From Candidatus Cacconaster equi (lineage in GTDB: Bacteria; Bacteroidota; Bacteroidia; Bacteroidales; UBA932): 57,760 nt of DNA. Position 1 is the first letter of the stretch. Each line of letters begins with the position of its first letter. The notes under the pieces are model-generated. The model ran no database searches. It saw only the letters and a list, made by a program, of their open reading frames with translations, and was not told where the DNA came from. The DNA lies in the NCBI GenBank assembly GCA_018065895.1, contig JAGHSK010000030.1, positions 1-57,760 of the forward strand, in the 5' to 3' direction. This document shows positions 25,725 through 34,580 of the stretch, one piece after another. Position numbers and translations under genes: made by a program.

Positions 25725-26711
25725 TTAAGGTAACCTCCTGATAATAAAAAATCTGAAAATCACTTCCAGAATAAGGGCGACAAGTGCTATCAGGGCATAT
25801 CTCATAAACAGTTCGGAATAAACCGGGAAACTGTCAACAGTCGTCCTTGTCTTCTCCATCTCGTTGATCTCAGAATAAATCTCCATAAGCTTTGTGTTGT
25901 CTGTGGCACGGAAATACTTCCCGTCGGTCAGATCGGCAATCTGCTTGAGCAGCTGCTCGTCGATTTCGACCCTGACATTCTGCATCTGCACGCCCCACGG
26001 AGTCATCATAGGGTAGGGAGCTTCTCCCATTGCACCTACTCCAATCGTATATACGCGAACTCCGTATGTCTTTGCGATTTCAGCCGCCATCAGCGGGGAT
26101 ACCTCTCCGCAGTTGTTCACACCGTCGGTAAGCAGAATCACCACTTTGCTTTTGGCGTCTGAATCCTTGAGCCTCGCCACGGAAGTCGCCAGACCGTTGC
26201 CGATGGCGGTTCCATCGTCAATCAAGCCGGTTTCAACCTCTTTCATCAAATTGATGACAGTCACACGGTCGGTAGTGAGCGGGCACTGTGTGAAGCTTTC
26301 CCCCGCAAACACTACGATTCCTATCCTGTCGCTCGGCCTGCTGGAAACAAACTCGATTGCAATTTCCTTTGCTGCGCCTATTCTGTCCGGGACAAAGTCG
26401 CGTGCAAGCATTGAAGTTGATACGTCCATTGCCAAAACGATGTCGATGCCTTCGGTGTCAGTTTTCTCAAATTTCTCCGAACTGCGGGGACGGGCTATCG
26501 CCAGAATGATTGCCGCTACAGCTATGATTCTGAGGATGAATGGTATATGCCTCCCTGCCTTCGCTGCGAATCCTCCTTTTGACTGCCAAGGAGTTATGCT
26601 TGACACCCGCAGATATGGACTTTTCCCGCGGATTTCGCGGTAAACGTACCACGCAATCAGCGGAATCAGCAGAAATTCAAGATATAATAGATTCGGATAT
26701 TCAAAAAACAC
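25725..26711 (-). CDS. batA: VWA-domain protein BatA
   Basis: A 328-residue membrane protein with the same layout as BatB: N-terminal helices (about 8-24 and 55-70), a VWA domain with DVSTSM at about 95-100 and LTDGVNNCGE later, and a C-terminal helix (about 305-322). It is the first of the two VWA genes. It follows the BatD-like 316-residue protein by three bases and precedes batB by one. The first helices contain the hydrophobic stretch FILRIIAVAAIILAIA. Confidence 0.88.
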   Translation of the reverse strand: MFFEYPNLLYLEFLLIPLIAWYVYREIRGKSPYLRVSSITPWQSKGGFAAKAGRHIPFILRIIAVAAIILAIARPRSSEKFEKTDTEGIDIVLAMDVSTSMLARDFVPDRIGAAKEIAIEFVSSRPSDRIGIVVFAGESFTQCPLTTDRVTVINLMKEVETGLIDDGTAIGNGLATSVARLKDSDAKSKVVILLTDGVNNCGEVSPLMAAEIAKTYGVRVYTIGVGAMGEAPYPMMTPWGVQMQNVRVEIDEQLLKQIADLTDGKYFRATDNTKLMEIYSEINEMEKTRTTVDSFPVYSELFMRYALIALVALILEVIFRFFIIRRLP

Positions 26712-26714
26712 AGT

Positions 26715-27665
26715 TTATGCCTCCTCCTTCTTTTCTGTTTCTATCTGTTGCATATATGTTTCGTTCACGAACCTGATGGCTGTCGGTATGGCATTTTCGT
26801 TTTCTTCAGCCGAAGCCATATGTTTGGCGAACTTCACGTAATCTGCGGTGGTGAACAGATCCTTGACCTTGCCGAGCAGAGCTTCGTTGATGTCGCGTCC
26901 CTCGAGCTCGTCAAAAATCTCTCCGGTTGTCTCTTCCATTGCACTTATGCCGTATCTGTCGGAGATGTACTGGCGCAAGGTGTCCGTGACGGAGGTGTAG
27001 AACTGCTTCTGCTTTCCGTTCTGCCATAGTTTCTGTGCGCGGGTCTTCTCAAGATTCCTTAGCGCGACGATATGTGGCGGGTCCTGAATGACAGGTTTTC
27101 CGAAGAACGAAACGTTTTCCTTCCGCATCTTTATGAATCTGAAGACGGCCCATATGAGGGCGGCAAGCAGCAGAGCCAATCCGATCCATGGAAGAGTTTC
27201 CTTGAAAGTGAGAGGATAACGGATCTGCTCCTTGATGTCGTTCAGCTCGAAGCTGGCGGTGTCCACAGGTGGAAGAGTCACTTCCAGAGTGGGACCATCG
27301 ATGAAGAGAGTGTCCACCTTTCCATCGGGACGCTGAATCATTGCAATGAGCTGCGGCAGGAAAAAACTTCCGCTGTCAAAACTTGTGATAACGGATCGTC
27401 CCTCTATTTTTGCGACACCTTTCTTGACTGAAAGAGTATCGAATTTCAACTTTTCAATAGTCTCCACACCGGCTACAGGTTCGTCTTCAGGTGTCTGGAG
27501 AAAGAACTCCTCTCCTTCGGCCAAGTTGATGTCAAATATCCAGTTGACATGGTCACCGATTAGGATTGTGTCGCGGCTGAGCCGGGATGAATATTCGCCC
27601 TTTTCCTGGGCAAAGCCCTGGAAACAAAGGCAGACAAACAATATCCCGATAAAAACTCTTTTCAT
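26715..27665 (-). CDS. BatD-like/DUF4381-type membrane protein of the bat operon
   Basis: A 316-residue protein between the DUF58 gene and batA. It has a signal peptide (about 1-19, ending GFAQ), a periplasmic beta-rich domain (about 20-155), one membrane helix (about 161-179, IGLALLLAALIWAVF) and a cytoplasmic helical domain with LRNLEKTRAQKLWQNGKQK and a later VRFVNETYMQQ-like end (AIRFVNETYMQQI). The same order occurs in BatD and in DUF4381 proteins. It is shorter than BatD proper. The role is probably to join MoxR/DUF58 to the VWA proteins (inference). Confidence 0.75.
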   Translation of the reverse strand: MKRVFIGILFVCLCFQGFAQEKGEYSSRLSRDTILIGDHVNWIFDINLAEGEEFFLQTPEDEPVAGVETIEKLKFDTLSVKKGVAKIEGRSVITSFDSGSFFLPQLIAMIQRPDGKVDTLFIDGPTLEVTLPPVDTASFELNDIKEQIRYPLTFKETLPWIGLALLLAALIWAVFRFIKMRKENVSFFGKPVIQDPPHIVALRNLEKTRAQKLWQNGKQKQFYTSVTDTLRQYISDRYGISAMEETTGEIFDELEGRDINEALLGKVKDLFTTADYVKFAKHMASAEENENAIPTAIRFVNETYMQQIETEKKEEA

Positions 27666-27666
27666 A

Positions 27667-28548
27667 TTAGGATTTTTGTTTGAACAGGGAAATCAATTGT
27701 TTGACGTAATCCTGCTGCGTACTTATGCTGACACTGTCAACTCTGTATCGTCGCAGGACATCAGTGGTACGTTCAATCGCTTTTCTGCTCCACTCGCTGT
27801 AACTTCTTCTGACAGCGGAGGATGATGTGTCAACCCACAGGCCTTCTCCGCTTTCGGCGTCCTGAACCCTTACAAGACCTATGTCCGGTATTGACCGTTC
27901 CCGTTGGTCATAAACGTTGATGACAGAGATGTCGTGCCGGTTTACGGCAACCTTGAGCGCATCTTCATAGAGTGGACGGCCGTTCCGGTCCACGTCCATC
28001 ATATCGGAAAGCAGAAATGCCGTGCAACGGCGTTTGATGGCATTGGTCAGATAGCGGAGGGCCACTCCGATATCCGTGCCTTGATTCTCGGGCTGGAATT
28101 CCACAAGTTCCCTGATGATATGGAGAAGGTGGCTCCTGCCTTTCTTCGGTGGAATGAATTTCTCCACCTTTGAACTGAAGAAGAGAGCGCCCACCTTGTC
28201 GTTGTTAATAGATGCCGAAAACGAAAGCACTGCCCCTATTTCAGACAGAAGGTCGCGTTTCATCTTTCCGCTTGTGCCGAAAAAACGTGATCCGCTGACA
28301 TCCACAAGCAGCATGACGGTAAGTTCACGCTCCTCTTCGAATACCTTGATGTACGGCGCACGCAGACGTGCCGTGACGTTCCAGTCCATTGAGCGTACGT
28401 CATCGCCATACTGGTATTCCCGCACTTCGCTGAAGGCCATTCCACGCCCTTTGAAGGCGGAATGATACTCCCCGGCGAATATCTGGTGCGACAACGCCTT
28501 GGTCTTTATTTCAATCTTTCTGACTTTCTTGAGTAAATCGTTATCCAT
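27667..28548 (-). CDS. DUF58 domain protein of the moxR-bat operon
   Basis: A 293-residue cytoplasmic protein. The family motif is in YQYGDDVRSMDWNVTAR, and a degenerate VWA-like fold follows, with VMLLVDVSGSRFFG giving DVSGS in the MIDAS position. DUF58 proteins nearly always neighbour MoxR ATPases and are likely their targets. It lies one base after moxR and one before the 316-residue membrane protein, so it is strictly in operon. Confidence 0.9.
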   Translation of the reverse strand: MDNDLLKKVRKIEIKTKALSHQIFAGEYHSAFKGRGMAFSEVREYQYGDDVRSMDWNVTARLRAPYIKVFEEERELTVMLLVDVSGSRFFGTSGKMKRDLLSEIGAVLSFSASINNDKVGALFFSSKVEKFIPPKKGRSHLLHIIRELVEFQPENQGTDIGVALRYLTNAIKRRCTAFLLSDMMDVDRNGRPLYEDALKVAVNRHDISVINVYDQRERSIPDIGLVRVQDAESGEGLWVDTSSSAVRRSYSEWSRKAIERTTDVLRRYRVDSVSISTQQDYVKQLISLFKQKS

Positions 28549-28549
28549 C

Positions 28550-29542
28550 CTATGGAACTTCTACTGCGTTGAGTACCTCTGTAATGATGTCTTCCGCCGA
28601 CACATTTTCGGCTTCAGCCTCATATGTCAGGCCGATGCGGTGACGGAGCACGTCGTAGCTGACAGCCCTGACATCCTCCGGAATCACATATCCGCGCCTC
28701 TTGATGAAAGCGTAAGCCTTTGCCGCCATTGCAAGAGAGATGCTGGCACGCGGTGAGCCGCCGAATGAAATCATATCCTTCAGCTTGCCAAGTCCGTAAT
28801 CTTCACTCTGGCGTGTGGCGAATACTATGTCTACGATATATTTTTCAATCTTCTCATCCATATAGACATCACGGACAACCTGACGGGCGCGTACTATGTC
28901 TTCGGTCTTGAGAGATGTTGTAGGCTTTGGAAACTCTCCCTGATTGTTCATCCTGATTATGAGCTTCTCTTCCTCCTTCTTAGGATAGGTGACCTTCACC
29001 TTGAGCATGAAACGGTCAACCTGGGCTTCCGGAAGAGGATAGGTACCTTCCTGTTCAATCGGGTTCTGTGTGGCGAGAACGAGGAACGGGTCAGGGAGCT
29101 TGAACGTTGCGTCTCCGATGGTCACCTGTCTCTCCTGCATCGCCTCAAGAAGCGCTGACTGTACTTTTGCCGGGCTTCTGTTGATTTCATCGGCAAGTAC
29201 GAAATTGGCGAAAACAGGACCTTTCTTGATTTGGAACTGCTCGCTTTTCTGACTATATATCATTGTTCCGATAACATCTGCCGGCAGGAGGTCCGGAGTG
29301 AACTGGATTCTGCTGAACGATGCATCGACAATTTTTGCCAAAGTGTTGATTGCCAATGTTTTTGCTAATCCAGGCATACCTTCGAGGAGGATGTGTCCGT
29401 TAGCCAGCAGGCCAATCAGCAGGTTGTCCACCAGCTGCTTCTGGCCTACGATGACTTTGTTCATCTCCATCTGGATGATGTCAACGAATGCGCTTTCCTG
29501 TTGGATACGGTCGTTAAGCTCTTTGATATTTACGCTATCCAT
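28550..29542 (-). CDS. MoxR family AAA+ ATPase
   Basis: A 330-residue AAA+ ATPase, first gene of the operon. Walker A is GMPGLAKT (about 55-62) and Walker B VLADEINRSPAKVQSALLEA; ATQNPIEQEGTYPLPEAQ is the sensor region that marks MoxR proteins. MoxR ATPases act as chaperones for VWA-containing complexes, here probably BatA, BatB and the DUF58 protein. It is divergent from truA, with a promoter match in the 66-base gap. Confidence 0.93.
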   Translation of the reverse strand: MDSVNIKELNDRIQQESAFVDIIQMEMNKVIVGQKQLVDNLLIGLLANGHILLEGMPGLAKTLAINTLAKIVDASFSRIQFTPDLLPADVIGTMIYSQKSEQFQIKKGPVFANFVLADEINRSPAKVQSALLEAMQERQVTIGDATFKLPDPFLVLATQNPIEQEGTYPLPEAQVDRFMLKVKVTYPKKEEEKLIIRMNNQGEFPKPTTSLKTEDIVRARQVVRDVYMDEKIEKYIVDIVFATRQSEDYGLGKLKDMISFGGSPRASISLAMAAKAYAFIKRRGYVIPEDVRAVSYDVLRHRIGLTYEAEAENVSAEDIITEVLNAVEVP

Positions 29543-29564
29543 AATTTATTATTAAAATGTTTTG

Positions 29565-29572
29565 TATTTTTG
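29565..29572 (+). promoter_or_regulatory. truA promoter -7 box
   Basis: TATTTTTG fits TAnnTTTG, 36 bases before the truA start, in the gap shared with moxR. No clear -33 TTTG at the expected spacing. Confidence 0.45.
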
Positions 29573-29589
29573 CCTGTTGTTTAAATATG

Positions 29590-29597
29590 CAAAGGTA
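29590..29597 (-). promoter_or_regulatory. moxR-bat promoter -7 box
   Basis: Minus-strand TACCTTTG fits TAnnTTTG, 47 bases before the moxR start. With the truA box on the other strand, the two -7 boxes lie between the divergent genes and the promoters would overlap. No clear -33 TTTG. Confidence 0.45.
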
Positions 29598-29608
29598 ATA
29601 TTTTTTCA

Positions 29609-30364
29609 ATGCGTTTGTTTGTTTCTCTTTCCTACAATGGCGCACCTTTCTGCGGGTGGCAGAGCCAGCCTGATTCACCGTCTGTGCAGGCGACTCTGGA
29701 ACGGGCTCTTTCAATAGCCTTTGGCGAGGAAATCGCTGTAGTGGGTGCTGGCCGTACGGATACAGGCGTGAACGCCAAGGAGTACATCGCCCATTTCGAC
29801 CTGGAAGGAGAACGGCCCTTTTCCGCGAAGGAGATTGTCCGCAAAATAAATGCCATACTTCCTCGAGAAGTGGTGGTAAATGCATTTTTCAGAGTAAATG
29901 ATGACGCGCATGCCAGATATGACGCTTTGTCGCGAACATATCGCTACTATATCCACACCTCGAAGGACCCTTTTGCCGTGAACTCGTATTTTTTCAGATT
30001 TCCTCTTGATGTTGAAAAGATGAATGAGGCCGCGAAATTTATGCTGGGGGAGCAGGACTTTTCAAGTTTCGAGAAGGTGGGTGGCGCGAATGGCACTTCA
30101 ATATGCAACGTAACCCAGGCGCAGTGGAATGCCCTGGACCCGACGCATTACGTTTTTACTGTCACCGCGAACAGATTTCTCCGCAATATGGTCAGAGCGA
30201 TGGTGGGGACGTTGCTGGAAGTGGGCGGTGGAAAACATTCTCCACAATGGGTTGGCGAGGTTATTGCAGCGAAAGACCGCGGATGCGCGGGACAGAGTGT
30301 CCCGGGAGAAGCCCTCTTCTTTTGCGGAGCGCAGTACCCCTATGATTTGGAAATATTAAATTAA
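29609..30364 (+). CDS. truA: tRNA pseudouridine synthase A
   Basis: Makes pseudouridine at positions 38-40 of the tRNA anticodon arm. It has 251 residues, the usual size. The catalytic aspartate is D51 in GRTDTGVNA, and FLRNMVRAMVGTLLEVG is the conserved C-terminal RNA-binding motif; SRTYRYYI is also typical. It is followed after 12 bases by an exbB-like gene, probably in the same transcript. Confidence 0.95.
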   Translation: MRLFVSLSYNGAPFCGWQSQPDSPSVQATLERALSIAFGEEIAVVGAGRTDTGVNAKEYIAHFDLEGERPFSAKEIVRKINAILPREVVVNAFFRVNDDAHARYDALSRTYRYYIHTSKDPFAVNSYFFRFPLDVEKMNEAAKFMLGEQDFSSFEKVGGANGTSICNVTQAQWNALDPTHYVFTVTANRFLRNMVRAMVGTLLEVGGGKHSPQWVGEVIAAKDRGCAGQSVPGEALFFCGAQYPYDLEILN

Positions 30365-30376
30365 AATATTGATATT

Positions 30377-31051
30377 ATGGTGTTTACAGTTCTTCAGGAG
30401 CAATCGTATTCGCTGATTGGAATGGCTGCAAAAGGTGGCTGGCTGATGATTGTCCTGGCTTTGCTTTCTATTCTGGCAATCTACATTTTCGCTTCAAAAC
30501 TATGGGCTGTCAACAAAGCCTCCAAGGTTGACAAGAATTTCATCAAGGACATAAGGGATTATATCCTCAGCGGCAAGATCCGCAGCGCAAGGGCTCTCTG
30601 CCGTCAGAATGATGTTCCTGTCGCAAAAATGCTGGAGAAGGGTATTATGAACATCGACAAACCTCTCTCCGAAATACAGTCGTCAATGGAGAACGTGGCA
30701 AGCCTTCAGGTGGCCCGGCTCGAGAAGAATATTCCGGCTCTCTCCTCCATTGCCGGAGGTGCACCTATGATAGGATTCCTCGGTACTGTGATGGGAATGA
30801 TACAGGCATTCTTCAATATGGCAAATGCTGGAAACAACGTTGACATATCCCTGCTTTCAAACGGAATATACACCGCTATGGTGACCACCGTAGGTGGCCT
30901 TATCGTCGGTATTCTTGCATATTTCGCCAACAATTACCTCTCTTCACGCATCACTTCGATGGTGTCGGAGATGGAAGCCACTATGGTGTATTTCCTGGAT
31001 ATGGTCCATTACCTTCGGGATAAAGGCGTACAACAGCAGTCTGAAAATTAG
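30377..31051 (+). CDS. exbB: MotA/TolQ/ExbB proton channel family protein
   Basis: A 224-residue inner-membrane protein with three helices (about 20-37, 125-150 and 168-190), the layout of ExbB/TolQ. IAGGAPMIGFLGTVMGMIQAF is close to the family motif that lines the proton path; TAMVTTVGGLIVGILAYF follows. With ExbD it energises an outer-membrane process by proton motive force. The exbD-like gene begins two bases after the stop. No TonB gene accompanies the pair here. Confidence 0.9.
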   Translation: MVFTVLQEQSYSLIGMAAKGGWLMIVLALLSILAIYIFASKLWAVNKASKVDKNFIKDIRDYILSGKIRSARALCRQNDVPVAKMLEKGIMNIDKPLSEIQSSMENVASLQVARLEKNIPALSSIAGGAPMIGFLGTVMGMIQAFFNMANAGNNVDISLLSNGIYTAMVTTVGGLIVGILAYFANNYLSSRITSMVSEMEATMVYFLDMVHYLRDKGVQQQSEN

Positions 31052-31053
31052 AT

Positions 31054-31473
31054 ATGGCAATCAACATCAAAAGAAATACAAAGGTGGATTCGTCCTTCTC
31101 GATGTCGTCAATGACTGACATCGTATTCCTGTTGCTGATATTCTTCCTTATTACATCAACTCTGGTCAATCCGAATGCGCTGAAGTTGATGCTGCCAAAA
31201 AGTACGGGGCAGGTCGCCGCAAAGGCTACGGCGAGCGTCTCCATAAAGCACTATCCCGAGCAGGGCAGGGTGTCATACCACATCAATGGAAATCAGGCGC
31301 CCGTTTCTTTCGACGAAATAGAGCCTGCGCTCAATGACCTTTTAAAGGACGAGGATGACCCTACTTTCTCCATATACGCAGATGAGACTGTTCCTGTCAA
31401 GGAGGTCGTCGCTCTGATGAACATAGCCAAGAGAGAGCATTACAAGGTGATTATGGCAACTTCACCGGAATAG
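31054..31473 (+). CDS. exbD: ExbD/TolR family biopolymer transport protein
   Basis: A 139-residue protein with one membrane helix near the N-terminus (about 22-40, MTDIVFLLLIFFLITSTL), which begins with the conserved aspartate D24 that carries protons in ExbD/TolR. The rest is a periplasmic alpha/beta domain, with FSIYADETVPVKEVVALMN typical of the family. It works with the upstream ExbB-like channel. The next gene, for an exported protein, starts three bases later. Confidence 0.9.
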   Translation: MAINIKRNTKVDSSFSMSSMTDIVFLLLIFFLITSTLVNPNALKLMLPKSTGQVAAKATASVSIKHYPEQGRVSYHINGNQAPVSFDEIEPALNDLLKDEDDPTFSIYADETVPVKEVVALMNIAKREHYKVIMATSPE

Positions 31474-31476
31474 TCT

Positions 31477-32064
31477 ATGAAAAAATTATTGCTGGTTGTT
31501 TCTCTGGCGTTGTGCTCTTTTGCCGCCAATGCACAGATTCAGGATGTCTTCTATAAGATAGAAGGTGGCGCCGCCTTCGGCAGGCTGAATTCGGATGCTG
31601 TCGAGTCCAGAATGGGGGTCGGATGGATGGGCCGTTTCTACGTGCAGCTTTTCGAGACGGACTATCTTGGTCTGGAAGCCGGTCTGGGCGTTCAGCAGAT
31701 GGTCTCCACCAATGATGCCCTCGGCCAATTGCAAGACAGCCGATGGAAAGTCATGTCAATCGACATGCCGCTCAGATCCGTCAGCAGAGTGGATTTTGAA
31801 ACGGTGTCGGTGGAACCTCAGCTCGGTCTCTATTTCAGTTATGGCATAAAAGCCTCCGAGAATCATTCCGGCAATCTTTATTCTTCAGGTCTTGACGTGT
31901 TGAGGCACTTCAATTTCGGAATCGACGGCACCATCGACGTCATCATTGCCGATATAGTCAAATTCGGTGTGGGATACCAGCATGGTTGGCTCAATATGTC
32001 AAAGGTCGCAGGCAAGAAGCTGCGACCTTCGATTATATCAGTTACTGCAGGCGTTGTTTTCTAA
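31477..32064 (+). CDS. Exported protein, probable outer-membrane beta-barrel
   Basis: A 195-residue protein with a clear signal peptide (MKKLLLVVSLALCSFAANA, cleavage near residue 19) and alternating polar/hydrophobic strands with many glycines and aromatics, for example VQLFETDYLGLEAGLGVQQM and VGYQHGWLNMS. The last residues GVVF end in an aromatic, as expected for an assembled barrel. I do not recognise a named family. Three bases separate it from exbD, so it may be the outer-membrane partner of that energising pair (inference). A perfect hairpin is coded within its 3' end. Confidence 0.7.
   Translation: MKKLLLVVSLALCSFAANAQIQDVFYKIEGGAAFGRLNSDAVESRMGVGWMGRFYVQLFETDYLGLEAGLGVQQMVSTNDALGQLQDSRWKVMSIDMPLRSVSRVDFETVSVEPQLGLYFSYGIKASENHSGNLYSSGLDVLRHFNFGIDGTIDVIIADIVKFGVGYQHGWLNMSKVAGKKLRPSIISVTAGVVF
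32002..32029 (+). other. Perfect inverted repeat inside the 3' end of the barrel gene
   Basis: Ten-base arms AAGGTCGCAG (32002-32011) and CTGCGACCTT (32020-32029) with an eight-base spacer, within the last 20 codons of the gene. No T-run follows, so it is not a typical terminator; it may be an RNA hairpin that protects the 3' end or a chance coding palindrome. Confidence 0.5.
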
Positions 32065-32127
32065 AACGCCTCACTGATCCAACGGCGCTATAAAGGAATC
32101 GTGGGCCGCGCAACTTTTTGTGGAGGC

Positions 32128-34026
32128 TTAGTAGCGAAGTCTTGTCACGACACCGTCCATCGTGCAGAGCAGAAGCTCTCTGTCAGGGAGAACTACAATC
32201 GAGTTGATCAGAGCGACGCTGACCTTATGTATCCATATCGTTGAGCCGTCAGCGGCATCGAGGCAGAACAGGTTGCCCTTGTCGGTAGGCATGAATATCA
32301 ATTCACGACCATCGACAACCGTGCTTGCGCAAGGGGTTGGGGCTATTTCGTAGCCCTGACCCTCAACGAACCTGCGCCAGATTTCATTGGCGGTGTCGCC
32401 TTCGGTGGAGAAGGCGTGCATACGGCTGAACATATTCTTCACGAAGATTCTGCTGCCGTCGGCGCTGAGCGCTATCGATTCGCGGCCTCCAGGAGCCGAC
32501 CATACCTGCCTGCCTGTTGCAGCATCGATGGCATAGGTCTTGCGCTCCGGTGTGACGACGAATATCTTTCCATTTGCCTTTACCGGATACACCGCTGCCG
32601 GAGAAAGCATCCTTGAACCTTTTGTCGACCATTTCCACTGAAGTTCGCCTGTGGCCGGGTCAAGGGAGTATAGTGTGTTGCCCCAGTCTCCGAACACGAG
32701 TTGTTCGCGGTCGATGTAAGGCTTGCTTTCAACGAAGCCCTTCACGTCGGCATATTGCCATACCAATTTGCCCGTTTTAACGTCAAGCGCCCTGAAAATG
32801 TGATCAGATGATCCGCAGTAGGCGATGCCGTCCTGTATTACAGGAGTGGCGAGAACGGATTTGTCGCATTTGTACTTCCACAAGAGCTTTCCTTTTTTCA
32901 GGTTGAGGCAGTATATGCAGCCGTCGGATGAACCGATGACCACGCGGTTGCCGTCGATGGCAGGAGTTGAGAAGACCTTCCCTTCGGTGGTGTAGCTCCA
33001 CAATTGACGCCCGCTCTTAGCTTCGAGAGCCTTTACGGTACCTGATGCGTTTGCATAAACTACATATCTGCCGCTTATTACAGCGCCGTCTCCGATGTCA
33101 CCTTCGTCCTGATGACGCCATATTGTCTTTACGTTGCCGTATTTTTCGTTAACACTGAAGTTTATGAAAGGGTAGTCCTCCGGAAGACCATAAGGATTCC
33201 GGTCGTCAGCAACGGCCGGTTTGTATTTCGGCTTGTCTGTGAGTTTCAGTGAAAACCAAGGTTCCCCTTCAACTGCGACCTTCTTACCGTTTTTGTCCAT
33301 GACAATTTTTTCACGGACAGAGAACACTCCGTTTTCGATGGTGATGATGTTATATCCAATCTCTTTCCCTTTATCCGGAGCACGTCCCAGAATACCCGGG
33401 ACACCTTCGTAGTCAAGAATTCTGTTCTGATGCCAGTGTCCCCCGATGAGCATCTGGATGTTGCATTGCTTCAGGGTATTGATTACCTGGAAATAGTTCA
33501 GAATGGAGGTGTCCTGAGGGAAGTGGTTGACAAATATGACAGGCTGGTCGGCAGGGGTGGCCTTTGCAATTGAATCGAGCCATACCAGACTTTCATGAGG
33601 CAGGAGGGCTGGCGCCATTCTCATATTTGGACCACAGTTGCTACCGAGGAATTTGATACCTCCGGCTTCGATTTCGAACTGCTCATAGCCGAATACCTTC
33701 TTGAAGGTGTTGCATCCGCTTTCCGACCATTTTGCGTCGTGGTTGCCGGCAACAAGATAGTATGGCATCCTGAATTTGTCAAGGATACTCTTTGCCAGAG
33801 CTATCTCATGGTCTGCGCCGAATTCCGTAATGTCGCCTCCGAGCATTGTGAACTGAATGTCCTCCTGGCTGTTGATATCCTCAATGCAGAGTTCCAGATT
33901 GCCGATTTTCGGGCTGTCGACGCTAAGGTGGACATCTGACAGATAGGCGAATTTTACCGGTGATGTCTGTGCTGCCAGAGCTGTTATTCCAAGCAGCATG
34001 ACCGTGGAGAGAATGATTTTTTTCAT
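32128..34026 (-). CDS. Exported metallophosphoesterase fused to PQQ-like beta-propeller
   Basis: A 632-residue exported protein (signal peptide about 1-20, ending ALAAQ). The N-terminal calcineurin-type phosphoesterase has the metal-binding motifs SDVHLS, GGDITEFG, AGNHDAK, NHFPQD and GGHWHQN. From about residue 300 it continues into repeats of a PQQ-like beta-propeller (for example IGSSDGCIYCLNLKKGKLLW and CGSSDHIFRALDVKTGKLVW). The start at 34026 gives an ATGA overlap with ubiX and puts the signal peptide at the N-terminus, so it is preferred to 34038. The substrate is unknown; the propeller may be a binding platform (inference). Confidence 0.87.
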   Translation of the reverse strand: MKKIILSTVMLLGITALAAQTSPVKFAYLSDVHLSVDSPKIGNLELCIEDINSQEDIQFTMLGGDITEFGADHEIALAKSILDKFRMPYYLVAGNHDAKWSESGCNTFKKVFGYEQFEIEAGGIKFLGSNCGPNMRMAPALLPHESLVWLDSIAKATPADQPVIFVNHFPQDTSILNYFQVINTLKQCNIQMLIGGHWHQNRILDYEGVPGILGRAPDKGKEIGYNIITIENGVFSVREKIVMDKNGKKVAVEGEPWFSLKLTDKPKYKPAVADDRNPYGLPEDYPFINFSVNEKYGNVKTIWRHQDEGDIGDGAVISGRYVVYANASGTVKALEAKSGRQLWSYTTEGKVFSTPAIDGNRVVIGSSDGCIYCLNLKKGKLLWKYKCDKSVLATPVIQDGIAYCGSSDHIFRALDVKTGKLVWQYADVKGFVESKPYIDREQLVFGDWGNTLYSLDPATGELQWKWSTKGSRMLSPAAVYPVKANGKIFVVTPERKTYAIDAATGRQVWSAPGGRESIALSADGSRIFVKNMFSRMHAFSTEGDTANEIWRRFVEGQGYEIAPTPCASTVVDGRELIFMPTDKGNLFCLDAADGSTIWIHKVSVALINSIVVLPDRELLLCTMDGVVTRLRY

Positions 34027-34580
34027 ATTCGGTTCCATTTGAATTTGTCATCGAGTTCGCACAGGCCGGCTGTCTGCAACACTCTGGCAACGAAAGAATC
34101 GGTGAGGTCGGACAGTGTGGCTGGCCTTGAATAAAAAGAGGGTGAGGCCGGGCAGATTATGGCCCCTGCCTCTGTGAGAGCTGTCATATTTCTCAGGTGA
34201 ATGAGGCTGTAGGGCGTTTCACGCGGTACAATCACGATTTTCCTGCGTTCCTTCATCTGTACATCCGCCACCCGCGAAATCACGTCATTCGCAGTGCCTG
34301 CCGCTATTCTGGCGAGGGTCCCCATCGTACAGGGGAGGATTATCACTGCATCAGCAACTGCCGACCCTGAACAGAACTTGAAATTGAAATCGTGGTTGCT
34401 GACCAGATTTTCGGGCAGGGGCATACCTGTCTCATACGTCCATACTTCCTTTGCCGTATCACTGAAAATGACATTCAGGTTCAGATCGGGAAGAGCTGAA
34501 GCCATTTCAATGAATCTTCTTGCATATATGGATCCACTTGCGCCTGTTACGGCAAGGATTATCTCTTTATATTTGCTCAT
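34023..34580 (-). CDS. ubiX: Flavin prenyltransferase UbiX
   Basis: Makes prenylated FMN, the cofactor of UbiD-type decarboxylases. It has 185 residues. The N-terminal AVTGASGSIYARRFIE is the FMN phosphate-binding segment; CTMGTLARIAAGTANDVISR and RRKIVIVPRETPYSLIHLRN are the conserved middle motifs; PASPSFYSRPATLSDL completes the site. No ubiD gene lies in this window. It overlaps the sirtuin gene by 14 bases and the phosphoesterase gene by four. Confidence 0.94.
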   Translation of the reverse strand: MSKYKEIILAVTGASGSIYARRFIEMASALPDLNLNVIFSDTAKEVWTYETGMPLPENLVSNHDFNFKFCSGSAVADAVIILPCTMGTLARIAAGTANDVISRVADVQMKERRKIVIVPRETPYSLIHLRNMTALTEAGAIICPASPSFYSRPATLSDLTDSFVARVLQTAGLCELDDKFKWNRI

